64,000 bases of DNA. Origin: Camillea tinctor (Eukaryota; Ascomycota; Sordariomycetes; Xylariales; Xylariaceae). Shown here one piece after another: positions 35,190-46,740 of this stretch. The stretch spans positions 1-64,000 of the forward strand of contig MU394110.1 of assembly GCA_022578605.1 (NCBI GenBank). Reading direction: 5' to 3'. The position numbers were made by a program, and so were the translations under genes. The notes beneath the pieces are model-generated. The model ran no database searches, was not told the DNA's origin, and saw only the letters and a list, made by a program, of their open reading frames with translations. Each line of letters starts with the position of its first letter. Position 1 is the stretch's first letter.

Positions 35190-38100
35190 TTCGAATACTC
35201 TTTGATACTCTTACCCCTCCCCCGGGCCTTTGTCCATCATTATACTATCTATCTATCTATCCTGACTTACAAGGTACATAACCCTCGCCAGACGCCGAAG
35301 AGAGACCCTAAGATCCATACAACATTATCTAGAGGGGAGGGCCGCGGCTTGCGTGGGTGTAAGTGAGCATGTGTGTGTGTGTGTGTGTGAGGTACGACGT
35401 GTGGAGTAGGTTAGAAAACTAAACGGACGTGAAACTCGACTAATCAGATCGAACCACTATCCGGATCCGTGGTGGTGGGTGGGTTCCTTCTTTTCCCTCG
35501 CCCTTCGGCGCGGCGGCGCCCTACGTGGCGGCTATCACATGTGTGACGATCCCCAGCTAGAGTAGATCCCTGGATAGTGTACTATGTAACCTATGTATGT
35601 GCGTATGTATAGGTCCAGGGTTCCAGGATACGATCGATAATGATGAAAAACGCATGCAATGCAGGCTTAGTGCGGGGGAACGAACAATAAGAAGCAGAGG
35701 AAGAAGCATAGTCCTTGAAGCCTACCTTGTTCCGGTCCTGGTTCGGTATGTAATGCTTTTTCTTTTTCAGCCAACCAACAGACTAACAAACCGAGATGAC
35801 CTTCTATCCCCTCCATCTCCGTGTGAAGTACGCACTAGTCAGCCTCGATAATTGTAAATCCAGGTACTTGAGTGGCCGTGATCTCCCCACGCCCCGGCCG
35901 GGGAGGCGGTCTTGCAGCAGCAGACCACAACTTCTTCGCTGTCTCACATCCATACCCGCATATACACATGCACATAGAGTTGAAAAGCAGTATCAGTGTG
36001 CAGGACGGGATAGTGGAATTGGAGCTTTTGTGCTCCGTAGTCAGGTGGTTATATTCTCGATGATAGCTGTTCTGTTTGGTCAGAGATACAAGAGAAATAT
36101 ATTCATCACTACCAATCCCCATAATCGCCACCCTGCGTGCCCAGTTGCCTGGCTGCCTGGCCATATGTAGGTGTGTCATACAATCACTAATAACAACTCG
36201 TAAATTCTCTTTCCCGAATGGGTAGAGGGGGAACGGGGGGTGGGCAGATGAGAGGAAGAAGAAGGGTGGGTTGCAATACTTGACCAACGGCCAAGACACA
36301 TATGGCTTGGTAAACCGTGGGAGAAAAAGGACCCTAGTTGCAGATTACGAAGGTTTCCTTGAACTTCTAAAAAGTAAAGAAGATAGAAGAGGTAATAATG
36401 AGCCGAAAAAAAAAGAAAAATACGATATGGGACCCGGGGCCGCGTCCGACCCGTTTCGGCTTTCCCCTCCTGACATTGCCCTGAGCTTGCGCCGTCAAGC
36501 AAGGGGTTTTAGCATATATCTGTATGTAGGTACACTATGGCCGGCCTTTCTCGCGCGGTAATATCTACATACATACATACCACTTCACGGGTCTTTCTCT
36601 CCCTTCACCCACCCTTCCCTATACTTAGATCAATCCACGTGTAAGCCCTAGTTTGGATAGATGATCAGATTTTAACGCGCAACGCCCCATATATTTTTCT
36701 CTTTTCTTCTTCTTCTCCTTTTTCTTTTCTCGTTATAATTCCTTTTTTTGATCGGGATCAGTCCGGCTTTCCTTTTTCCCTTTAGCACGGATTATTTGTA
36801 TGTTTTTTTTCTGTCTCTTTCTAACAACAGGGCAGCTAAGAACGGGATGAATAGATCTACTTTACCCCCACGCCCCGCGTATATGTGCAATAGCTAGGTT
36901 AGCTAATAAGTAGCTACTAATAGACCTCCTGACTGGATCTCATACAGCCCTGGCTGTGTTACTCGATCCTACGGGCTCGGTATAGTCCTACTACTCACGC
37001 TACGCAGGACGAATCCGGGTTGCATAGAGACAGACTGACGGATTAGCCACCCCCTTCTTTCTACTATCCCCTTTCACAGGCACACCCCCCCACCCCCCTC
37101 CTCACCCCCTTCCTTTCCTATCCTCTCCATCCAAGGCTGACCTTATGTCGACACTAAACTATATACATCCCACATATCTATCACGCGGTAAAACCTAGCG
37201 TGCGTGATGCGTAAGATAAAAGATAAGATGATGAGGAGTAGGAGGAGAAGATTGGCCATATAAGAAAGAACACCCATTAGCCTTCGACAAAGTGCACCTT
37301 GGATGCTAGGAGGTCTTAGAAGCGCCTGACCAACCTCCAACTTCCAACCAATCAACCATCCCTTCCTTATCCGGTTGGTATAGATTAAGTCATCTTTCTA
37401 TCTATGCCATGTAAAAGCTATCCTGTATTAACACCATTTCTAGTTCGATATCCGATGGATGGGGCTGGTGGGTCCGTGTTGAGTATTATTGTTAGCTAAG
37501 AAGCGAGGGAAATATCTGAAGGGGAAAAAATCTCTTCACTTTGAAATCCACATATACTCCGAGTGGCATGTTGTAGGCAGGGCTTTTGTTGTAGCTATAT
37601 ACCTACCTAGGTATATATAAATATATATAACTCAGCTCGGATGGTGGAGATCGAGCTGTTTCTCGTAGCGTGCGGTATTATCTGTTAAACCATGTTTCAA
37701 ACAGGAATCTAGTAGGTAACAACACAGGCAGCTCCAAAATCACAACTCCCACCCTGGGAATAAAATTACGTCTCCGGATACCGAGCTCGTATCTTCCTCT
37801 TTTCCAATTTTTTCATGCCGAAAAGAAAACCAGGTTCCTGTTGAGTGGGTGAGAATCAAGCGTCAGGGACCCCTTTCCATTTGCCTCGTTCTGCATAACC
37901 AACCCTCCACGAGCTCGACATGCGCGTGGTATGTACGTTTGCCTAGAGGTTCGTGGGAAAGAAGCGTGGCTATTTCCCCTCCCTGCATGTCAGAAACATG
38001 TTTCCAAAGCTACGTACACTTAGTATAGCCTGTCTCTCATTTGTTAACGCACCCGTGCCGGGGGCGGGGTGGGCGCAATCCTCTCGATCTAGGTAGAGGT

Positions 38101-38960
38101 GGCACGACATCTGCGTGATTTATTGAAAGGGTAGACGTTAGATATACGTCAGGGAATTCCAGCAGCTCCCTCCTCGGTCTGCGGCCCCAGTATACTGTAT
38201 TCCTATCTTTATCCTATCCCATTTGTTGCCAGTCCAAAGCATCTCGATATATTAATTTGCCTCCTACCCCCTCTCTCACTCATTGGCAACTTGCCATTGC
38301 GGAACCCCAACTTTTATTCCTACCTCGTACCAAAAGAAAAGGGGGGATACCCGATTAGATAGATGGGTAGCACCAAGGTCACATATCTACTCTTGAGTTT
38401 GATGCTCCTACGACGCGTGACGGGTCTTCAAGACCTTACAAATGATTGAAAAAGAAAAAGAAAGAAAGAAAGGATAAGAGCTTTTGAGCTTGCGGGGGAG
38501 GCGATGTAACGTCGGGAGCTGCAATGTATAGCTTAGCTCTTTACCCCTGACGACATGTTGCATGAACAGCTTCCAATAAACCACCGATTGGGTGAGCCAC
38601 AGTTGGAGACGAACAGATAGAAGAAAAAAAGGAAAGCAGCAGCAGTTCGGTGGCGTGATTTGAGGCTATTCATACGAAATGCCCTAGATCTAACAATATC
38701 CCATTGAAATCTGTAGTCGGCTACCCTACGATCTGAGCAGAGCCGCATAGATATATTAATTTTCAGTTTAGCCAAAGCTACGAAAGTGGAGCTTTATGCA
38801 GGACGGGAGGTTAGAAGAGAAATGCTGAAGTAGCCGTAAATATGGGGTTTGTTGAGGGAGCACATGTGAGTAGATCGGTGAACTGTCTTCCCTAGTACCA
38901 TATGCACAACACGCACACAAATATATGCATGTATATTCTTCTAATGTCGCGTACTATATA

Positions 38961-39002
38961 TATGAGCTAATTGCCGAAGGGGAATTAGCGTTCGCTTTTG
39001 CC
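38961..39002 (+). repeat. Dispersed hairpin element, copy B
   Basis: TATGAGCTAAT, then a stem of GCTAATT and AATTAGC (38966-38972/38983-38989) around a GCCGAAGGGG loop, then GTTCGCTTTTGCC (38990-39002). It matches copy A at 18911 outside the stem-loop, and both copies are followed 40-55 nt later by an AACCGG motif and a CAGTAG motif. Confidence 0.6.
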
Positions 39003-40149
39003 ATATCTAAAGTATCAACTGTATCCTCTAAGAATCGCCAACCGGCAATTTCGTTGCAGTAGCAGGAGTAGACCAGTATTTCATACGGAAATGGTAAATC
39101 ATCCCATAGGCATAGCTGTAGTGTACCTAAATAGAAAATAGGGCCTCGAAAATGTGAGAGACTGTGATCTTGCCCTTATAGCTACTTACTACGTCTCTTA
39201 TTAGTATGGGGGAAAGATATAGGGTAGATAGAAGTGAAGAGGTAAGTGGTATAGTAAGTAACAAGGCTGGTATTTGCCAAGTGCGTAAATAAGCCAATCC
39301 ACAAGGAATTAGGCAAAAATGAGTATTCGTTTATATTATGCCTCTTTCAAGTCTACTCAATATGAAGCCTCTAGCAGTGCTTGCGGCTCCTTTGCACCGG
39401 TTTTACAGTGAACTCTTATCCCATGGTCCCGTTACGGAGGTCCGAACTGAGGCTACCCCGTGCCGAGCCGGACTAGTGACAACAACGACCCCTTTTCAAT
39501 CCTGCAGCGCCATATCCCAACAACTCCATCCGGATATATGCACCTTACTCACCTAGCTTAGAGAAATGTTTAATATAAGAATTTTATGATATGAATACCT
39601 CATTACCCGTCTATAGAACCTATAGAGAACGTCACTCTTCGGATAATCAACTATAGGACGGGAGCAAACAATTGTGTAGGGATTACTGACAGAATCATTA
39701 TTTAAACATTACTATCCGATTAATTGTGTTAACATTTCCCCTTACTGACATTACTATGTGATACATTTCGCTTGGATAAGTGCATCCGCAAAACCAGCCC
39801 TGTCAAGAATAACATGAATGGAGTATATTTATTGACCTAACCTAGAGAATGTCTGCGTGACTCGCAAACTATAACCATCCCAACTGCGACATGTTTCCAT
39901 GATTATTTCCTTCGAGGAAATCCTTGAGGTAGTATGCAAACCCCCTAATCTACCATGCTGACTGCTGGAGTGGCAAACGAATAATATCTGGCAACTGGCG
40001 GTATATAATCCACGTCGAACATAACTAAACTATGATTACACAATATATTGATAGTCAAGTATGTATATGTTTTGGGAGATCTTATCACACAAGGTTGAAT
40101 CACACCCCTAGGTGATCTCTATCCTTGCCACGTTAAGCAAATAGGTTAG

Positions 40150-40420
40150 TAGGTAGGTTGGCCTAGTAGAAAATTATTGAACCCACTGGTTGCTCCTGAG
40201 CATCGACAACGACTAGTTGATGCCATCGCAGTCCCGCCAGCAACAAGACCCGCTAGATATACCACGTTTGAGGCTAGCTTCAATCTTGGGCATCGGATGG
40301 TCGCACGGACAGCGTTGTAGAGAACAGCGCGGATGGTCCGCGACTTGTCGGTTTTAGAAGACCGCTTTTGCTCCGAATGCGGTTGCATTTGGTGACTCGC
40401 TACAAGATAGACGAGGTGCA
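40150..40420 (+). pseudogene. Possible coding relic
   Basis: On the plus strand an open stretch reads as plausible protein (for example VDAIAVPPATRP and FNLGHRMVART), then meets a stop at about 40320 and continues in another frame. I do not recognise the family. It might be a decayed gene fragment upstream of the P450, or chance. Confidence 0.2.
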
Positions 40421-40562
40421 AAAATGTCTCCGCGTATTAGCCCGCGCATAATTTCATATACGGATCCCACAACTGCCGATGAAAGTTTGATGGACCGGGT
40501 GCCGCTGTCAAGAGGGGGGCATGCCGGCATGCCACCCTCCTGGGGAACTTCAGTAGCATAAA

Positions 40563-40569
40563 TATAAAA
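40563..40569 (+). promoter_or_regulatory. TATA box of the P450 gene
   Basis: TATAAAA 94 nt before the P450 start codon at 40663. Confidence 0.55.
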
Positions 40570-40662
40570 CCCGGTTGTCCTATCGTAGCAATTGTATTTG
40601 AATTCTTCTGACTTTTATTCCAATTTCAACTGCCGATACACAACTGATCGACTGGCAACGTG

Positions 40663-42519
40663 ATGGTATCTCTGGATTCTCTCCGGTCTTCGGCCAATGT
40701 GCCGTATATTGGTCTTGGAGGGTTAATAGCATTCAGCATTATTCTTCTAGTAAGTTCCCAACACCTACCGCTTACCTCAGTATCGATTCTACATGTTATT
40801 TACACTAACAATTACAAGCCCGTTCTGTATTATGGTATATGGTTTATATATAACCTTTACTTCCATCCTCTAGCCAAGTATCCCGGACCTCGACTCGCGG
40901 GGGCTACGCCCTGGTGGATCGCCCTAACCTATGCTCGAGGGACCACATCGGCGGATCTCTTGAAAGTGCACAACAAATATGGCCCGGTCGTGCGGACTTC
41001 TCCTAATGAACTGTCCTACATAAACCCCCCTCAGTGGAAGGAAATCTATGGTCATAGACCTCCCGGACAGGAGGAATTTGCTAAGGACAAGAAATACCAT
41101 GCCGGTCTCAAGGGCAAACCTCTCCTGATCAACGCTGATCGGGGCTACCACTCAGAGATCCGGAAGCTGTTCGCTCACGGGTTTTCCGAGAAGGCACTCA
41201 GAGAACAGGAACCGGTGCTTCAGGGGTACGTGGACCTATTGATGCAGAAGCTTCGCGAGAACAGCCAGGATGGCCACCTTCCCGTCGATATTTCCATGTG
41301 GTACAACGTAAGTTGCAACTCGGCTTGGCCTTGCAGGTTATGAATATAAGCTGATGCAGTGAGCATAGTTCACGACATTCGACTTTGTCGGATTTCTCAG
41401 TGAGCTTTTCTCGAGGTTATTTTTTTAAGTGAAAGGAGGGGTTGTATTTGCTAACCGCGCGCGAGCATAGCTTTCGGGGAATCCTTTAACTGTCTGCAGA
41501 GTTCGCAATTGCATAAATGGGTGCATATCTTTTTCAGTTTGGCCAAATACATGGCCTATAGCCAGGCCATCTCACGTATGCCGCGACTTATCCAGACTGC
41601 CGCCATGACTTGGGGGATCCCGGCGTCTGTCAAATCACAAGTTGCGACGCTTCACCAACTGAACAAGGTGAGTCAAGAGACCGCCCCCTATTCAAGACGC
41701 CATCCGGATTTGTAATTTTTTTTTTATTTGATTCTTCCCTCGCCTTGTTTCCTAACAGCCGCATAGGAGAAAACCAAATATCGTATCGAGTGCGAGTCGC
41801 AGGTGCCGGACTTTATGGACAAGCTGATCGATGCATACAAATCGGGTAAGATGACGTTTGGCCAGATCATGGGTAACGGTCAGCTCCTCATCGCCGCCGG
41901 CAGCGAGACCACGGCCACGCTATTATCAGGCCTCACCTTCCTGCTGCTGAAGCACTCCCGCGTCTACGAGAAGCTTACCAAGGAGATCCGGGGATCCTTC
42001 CAGAGCCCCGAAGAGATCACCGTCGTGGGCGTGAACCGGTGCAAGTACCTCCTAGCGTGCATTGAGGAGGCGCTGCGGGTGTACCCTCCATCGCCGCAGC
42101 CGCACCACCGCGTTGTGCCCGCGGGCGGCGCCACCGTCGACGGCGAGTACCTGCCTGCGGGCAGCATCGTCAGCATACCGATCTACGCCATTGCGAACAG
42201 CGCGCTGAACTGGGCGGAGCCGGAGAGATTTGCGCCGGAGCGGTGGCTGCTGAGCGAGGAGAAAGATGGCGGAAGAGGTAGCGCAGACCCGCGGTTCGCC
42301 AACGACCGGCGCGAGGCGTCGCAGCCGTTCTCGTTCGGTCCGCGCAACTGTATTGGCCGCAACCTGGCCTATGTCGAGATGAAGCTCATCATCGCCAAGC
42401 TTCTGTGGCACTTCGATCTGGAGAACGCGACTGAGGGTGACTGGATGGACCAAAAGGTATACATGGTGTGGGAGAAGACGCCGTTGTGGGTCAAGCTCCA
42501 TCCTTTGAAGAGGGGTTGA
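40663..42519 (+). CDS. Cytochrome P450 monooxygenase
   Basis: Five exons (40663-40749, 40819-41307, 41369-41399, 41471-41667, 41767-42519) give 518 codons. The first intron is 69 nt, a multiple of three with no stop, so the frame also reads through it; removing it gives the usual YNLYFHPLAKYPGPRL entry. An N-terminal membrane anchor (residues 15-30) indicates the endoplasmic reticulum. Diagnostic motifs: I-helix AAGSETTAT, K-helix EEALR, FAPERW, and heme loop FSFGPRNCIGR with the axial Cys at about 463. The GFLTFGESFNCLQ segment spans the exon 3/4 junction and supports that splice. It resembles the many fungal P450s of secondary metabolism and detoxification (isotrichodermin C-15 hydroxylase-like group), but no biosynthetic neighbour is present, so the substrate is unknown. 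Confidence 0.95.
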
Positions 42520-44496
42520 AGAAGCTTGTTTTTTTTTTTTTTTTCGATGTGTGGTGTAGTATTGTGATGTCTTGACTTGAGATGGAATACATACCTAATG
42601 CAGGAACCCGCTATGGGATGCAGTAAATTCTGCACATACATTGCTATCTACACGGTTTCCCAATATTAATATATATTGGACATATATCCTGAATAGGTGT
42701 CAGTATGTTAATCTAGGTTAAGGGGGGGGTACTATATTCTTTTGTATGGATTTATTCGTATTTGCTAGTTTGTTGTATTAACGGAGTGGGAGGACTCATA
42801 CTGTTCGTCGTATATATAGCAACTACTTTTTGAATCCCAAGCACATATTATTAGCCATTAACATACCGTTATTGAATACATCTCTCTAGCTCTAATAGTT
42901 GAGCTTGCACTTACAATAGTATTATCTCGGTGAACAGCAGCCCCTCCACACTTTTCTCTCTTCTCTTCCCGCATAGCGCTCGCTAGTACAGACGATCTGC
43001 AGACCAAATACCAGAACCATGTAACCTAAGAGCTTTAGTTCCGGCTACTTCAAACACCGCAGATAATACTATTGTTTTTCTACTACATATTGCAAAGGGT
43101 TATGTTGTATGATGCTCAGATACGTACTTAACGTTAGCATATAGGAGTCTGTGTGTCCATAAAGGAGTAAAAGGGGTAGGGATTTTGAGGGGTAGATGGA
43201 AGGTGGTATATCGAACAAATCAAACCAGATTAATAGCTAGGTTAGTATAAAAGGTGATAACCTAGTTGTAAATCTCTCTTAATGTGCTACTACTTACCAA
43301 TCTACTTATGTATGCATTGCGGGCATTACCTTCTATGCCAAGGGTTCATCTTGCATACATCAACTTGCACATTACATGTGTAAGTGAGAGCCCGGCTAGT
43401 TCCCCAGGTTAGATTGGTTGCATACATAGTATATCAAATATAGGAAGGTCAATAATAATTTATACTAAAATAATAACTATTCTTATACTATATCTATCCC
43501 GTCCCCTTTTAGTCCACGCCATTTTTAATCATTAATGATTCATGATTCTAGCTACTTGAGACACCCTCTTCTTCCGGATTATATTTATATACTATGAAAC
43601 AACTTAGAATGAAGAGACAGACAAGCCGCAGGCATGGGGCTACGTAGGCTATGATGCGTCTTCACCGAGTCGGTGATGAACCAATCACTCTACGTGAAAC
43701 CACCACGATCTCATGAAGTATCTCTCTTCCTTCTCTCTTACACATGTTTCTTCTCTTTCGGCCCCTCTCTATTGTTCTGCTCCACTTCACCACCCCTCCC
43801 CCCACTATCCATCTACACTATTATATCTCCCCTACCAAGCCTTTTTCGACCTATTTAGTATGATATGTAGGGGTCATGCAAGTCGATGGCGTGTGTTTGT
43901 GTTTGTGTAGTATTGCAAGACCCTGAAAAGTTGTTTTTCCCATATTCTCGTTCTTCCCGTCTCCCTTGCCCAGTAAGTATGTACATATATACACACCATT
44001 ACACAGCTTAGCGCAGATCAAATCACGCCTTCAAGTGAGAACATATCATGATTTGAAATCCCCCGGCTTTCCCGAGTCCGACTTCGTGCATAAGAAAAAG
44101 GCTCTGGGGTTTACTTACTACATACATGAAGTATCGCGATATCGGTGGGTTTCTTTTTTTTTACTTTTTATCACCATGGTTCCCACACACACCGAAAGAG
44201 TAGAAGACACTTAACAATACCTTTTCTTCTTTTCTATTTTGTTATAGTTCCCAACCTTTTTCTTTTTTTCTTTCTTTCCAATTTTTCTTCTTTATTCTTC
44301 TAAATTTACACCGAGATTTTTACCTTTTTTCTCGTATGTAACCTAGTAGTTACTATTGACTTTTCCCTACCTACTATAAGCCAACAAGAAACCTATCACT
44401 TACTTGTAGACCGCTTCCCCTTCCCTTTCCCTTCCCTCCCTCCCTACCACAACACCAATCCAAAAAAGAAAAGAAAGAAAAAAAAAAAAACACAAA
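42520..44496. other. Intergenic region before the aldo-keto reductase
   Basis: No gene seen in 2 kb. AT-rich left half, T/C-rich right half near 44230-44500 that probably forms promoter and 5' UTR. An odd-length inverted repeat (TCACCGA-G-TCGGTGA) lies at about 43660-43675. Confidence 0.55.
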
Positions 44497-45807
44497 ATGT
44501 CACCCCGTCCCCCCCTCCACACCGTGATCCCACCCCTCGTCCTCGGCACCGCCACCTTCAACACGCAATACGTATCCGACCCCTTCGCCCTCCCCGCCGA
44601 GCGCATCGTGTCCCGGGCCCTCGACCTCGGCGTCCGCGCCTTCGACACCTCGCCCTACTACGGGCCCTCGGAGACCATCCTCGGCGCCGCCCTGAACCAC
44701 CCCTCCGTGACCTCCCGCCCGGGGCACGACCCGGAGTCGTGCTTCCTCATCACCAAGGTGGGGCGCGTCGCGCCGGCCGAATTCGACTACACCGCCTCGT
44801 GGGTGCGGTACTCGGTGTACCGGAGCTTGGAGCGGCTCACCGGCGGCGGCAACCATGACGATGACCAAAACCAAAACCAAAACCAGAAGAAGAAGAAGAA
44901 AACCAAGCTAGACCTAGTCTACCTGCACGACGTAGAATTCGTGTCCCCCGCCGAGGTCCTCACCGCGATGCGCGAGCTCCTGCGGCTCCGCGACGAAGAG
45001 GGCATCCTCTCCTACGTGGGCATAAGCGGGTACCCGGTGCCCGTGCTCTGCTCCCTCGCCGAGCTCATAAAGCGCGAGCTGGGCACGCCCCTCGACGCCG
45101 TGCTCAGCTACTGCCACTTCAGCGTGCAGAACACGACGCTGGGGTCCCTGCACCGGCGGCTCGCGGAGAACGCGGGGGTGGACGTCGTCCTCAACGCGAG
45201 CATGCTGGGCATGGGGCTGCTGACGACGCGCGGCGCTCTCCGCGGCCCCATCGCAGCCTGGCACCCGAGCCCGGAGGGGTTGCGGCGCGCGGCGGGGGAG
45301 CTGGCGCGTGTGGCGGAGGAGGCGGGCGAGAAGCTCGAGGTGGTGGCGATACGCTGGGCGCTGGACAACTGGGCGCGGATCGGGGGGGAGCGGGGGGCGC
45401 TGGTAGAAACCACAACCGCAGAAGGGAGCAAGCAGCAGCAGAGAGTCGGCGTGAGCGTCATGGGCATATCGAGCGTGCCCGAGCTGGAGGAGACCGTGTC
45501 CGTGTTCCGGAGCGTGATGGACGGGCTGCTGCTCCCGGCCGAAGGGTCGGATGAGGAGCAGGCGGAGCGGCGGAGGAAGAGCCTCGAGCGCCGGGAGAAG
45601 ATCCGGGGTCTCGTGGAGGACCGGATGTGGGGGATCCTGGGCGAGTGGAAGGACTACAGCTGGAGCAGCCCGGAGCCCGGGTTCGTCAACGCACGGAAGC
45701 CCAGCCAGATGGGCGTCGTGCCCGACGACGGCATATTCGAGAAGCACTCTCCCGTGCGGCTCAAGGTTGAGGAGGTGCCCGCCGAGGATCCTGCCATCCA
45801 GGGGTAG
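44497..45807 (+). CDS. ARA2: D-arabinose dehydrogenase-like aldo-keto reductase
   Basis: Single exon, 436 codons, ATG after an A-rich leader. The aldo-keto reductase barrel starts at LVLGTATFNTQYVSDPF and shows the catalytic tetrad: Asp50 and Tyr54/55 in FDTSPYYG, Lys87 in ITKVGR and His144 in YLHDVE. GISGYPVPVL and the N-A-S-M-L-G-M-G-L-L segment fit the NAD-dependent D-arabinose dehydrogenase (Ara2) group, which oxidises D-arabinose to the lactone in erythroascorbate synthesis, an antioxidant pathway. Between residues 117 and 137 a low-complexity insertion (Asp, Gln-Asn and poly-Lys) comes from a CCAAAA microsatellite. The C-terminal 40 residues are polar. GC-biased codons create long antisense frames that are shadows. 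Assignment to Ara2 rather than a related reductase is likely, not certain. Confidence 0.85.
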   Translation: MSPRPPLHTVIPPLVLGTATFNTQYVSDPFALPAERIVSRALDLGVRAFDTSPYYGPSETILGAALNHPSVTSRPGHDPESCFLITKVGRVAPAEFDYTASWVRYSVYRSLERLTGGGNHDDDQNQNQNQKKKKKTKLDLVYLHDVEFVSPAEVLTAMRELLRLRDEEGILSYVGISGYPVPVLCSLAELIKRELGTPLDAVLSYCHFSVQNTTLGSLHRRLAENAGVDVVLNASMLGMGLLTTRGALRGPIAAWHPSPEGLRRAAGELARVAEEAGEKLEVVAIRWALDNWARIGGERGALVETTTAEGSKQQQRVGVSVMGISSVPELEETVSVFRSVMDGLLLPAEGSDEEQAERRRKSLERREKIRGLVEDRMWGILGEWKDYSWSSPEPGFVNARKPSQMGVVPDDGIFEKHSPVRLKVEEVPAEDPAIQG

Positions 45808-46740
45808 AGCCTCTTTTTATATACCTCCTAACCTAGGTATTTGCCATTTGACCCACCTCGTTTCTATAGAAGGACCTCCTTTTTGATTTCTTTTGATTTT
45901 TCTCGGTTTTCCTTTTCGGTACAGTTTGCATATATAGGTTACCTAGGGAATAGATAGATATGCCATGAACGGATACGATGGTTAGTGATTTTATATAGCG
46001 GCAATGGACTACAATTTCAAGTAACGCATCATTTATTGAGAAACAGTACTGGTGAGTAAGTCCCCTGAAACGGAGGTACTCGAACGCCTACGCCATTGTA
46101 AAATTATCTATGTCTCAGTCGCTAGTTCCTAGAGAATATGCGATGCGAAGCTCATTCACATGATGATAAGTAAGACAGTAGTTTTACACGTAGACATTTT
46201 ACGTGCACATTGCTCAAGTGCTAGCTAGAAAACCATCGCCCATCGGTTTGATTTGAGAATGTCATATAGGGGCTCGACTTGTTCATGTAGTTAGCCCATG
46301 TTCCCCCAATCGAAAAGGGATAGTATACCAACGTCTTTACCATCGTGTTTACCAATGTCAGCCCAAGCGTGTAAATGAAAATTTGGTTTACAGAACTCTA
46401 CTGTTTGTTGCCTTCAAATCAAGCACCGCGGTGAATCTAAATCCACTTTGAAGTTCTCTTGGAGATATACCTTCCTACACCACCAGTGAATGCCAAGTCT
46501 CTATACATACAGCTACCGTTTCCCCCCAACTCCGATGATCACAAGAGAAGAGAAAGAAAAGGGAGAAAAAAAAAAAAAACCAACGATGCCCCCCTTCCCC
46601 TCCCACCTTTCCTTGATGATTTGGTACCATATGCAAGATCCATTTTTAATCCCATTAGCCCGTTTAAAACCTTCCTTTGACCAGATCACGCCTCCCGAAA
46701 AAAAAAAAGAACAATACAGGGCTCATGTCTCATTATGAAA
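45808..46740. other. Intergenic region, convergent 3' ends
   Basis: No gene seen between the aldo-keto reductase and SIP5. One ACCTAGGT palindrome at 45831-45838. Confidence 0.6.

Larger units (their letters stand above)
35030..40662. other. 5.6 kb gene-free region
   Basis: No gene that I can support. The largest frame (minus 35835-36299) has no family resemblance. It contains a (GT)n run near 35370, an ACCTAGGT palindrome (37605-37612), copy B of the hairpin element (38961-39002), a possible coding relic at 40150-40420 and the P450 promoter at its right end. Confidence 0.5.

Noticed and set aside
35835..36299. 154-codon minus-strand frame in the gene-free stretch
   Set aside because: No family resemblance and low-complexity translation; probably chance.
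40750..40818. Reading straight through the first P450 intron (frame stays open)
   Set aside because: The 69-nt segment has a consensus GTAAGT donor, a CTAAC branch point and an AAG acceptor, and removing it brings the anchor next to the conserved YNLYFHPLAKYPGP segment as in other P450s.
40663..42519. Secondary-metabolite gene cluster around the P450
   Set aside because: No polyketide synthase, NRPS, terpene synthase, methyltransferase or pathway regulator lies within the window; neighbours are housekeeping-type genes.
44914..45747. 277-codon open frame antisense to the aldo-keto reductase
   Set aside because: Created by GC-rich codon use of the sense gene; no domain, and composition typical of an antisense shadow. 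The same applies to 47198-48115 (+), 11490-12044 (-), 22107-22784 (-), 62620-63486 (+) and 23070-23570 (-).
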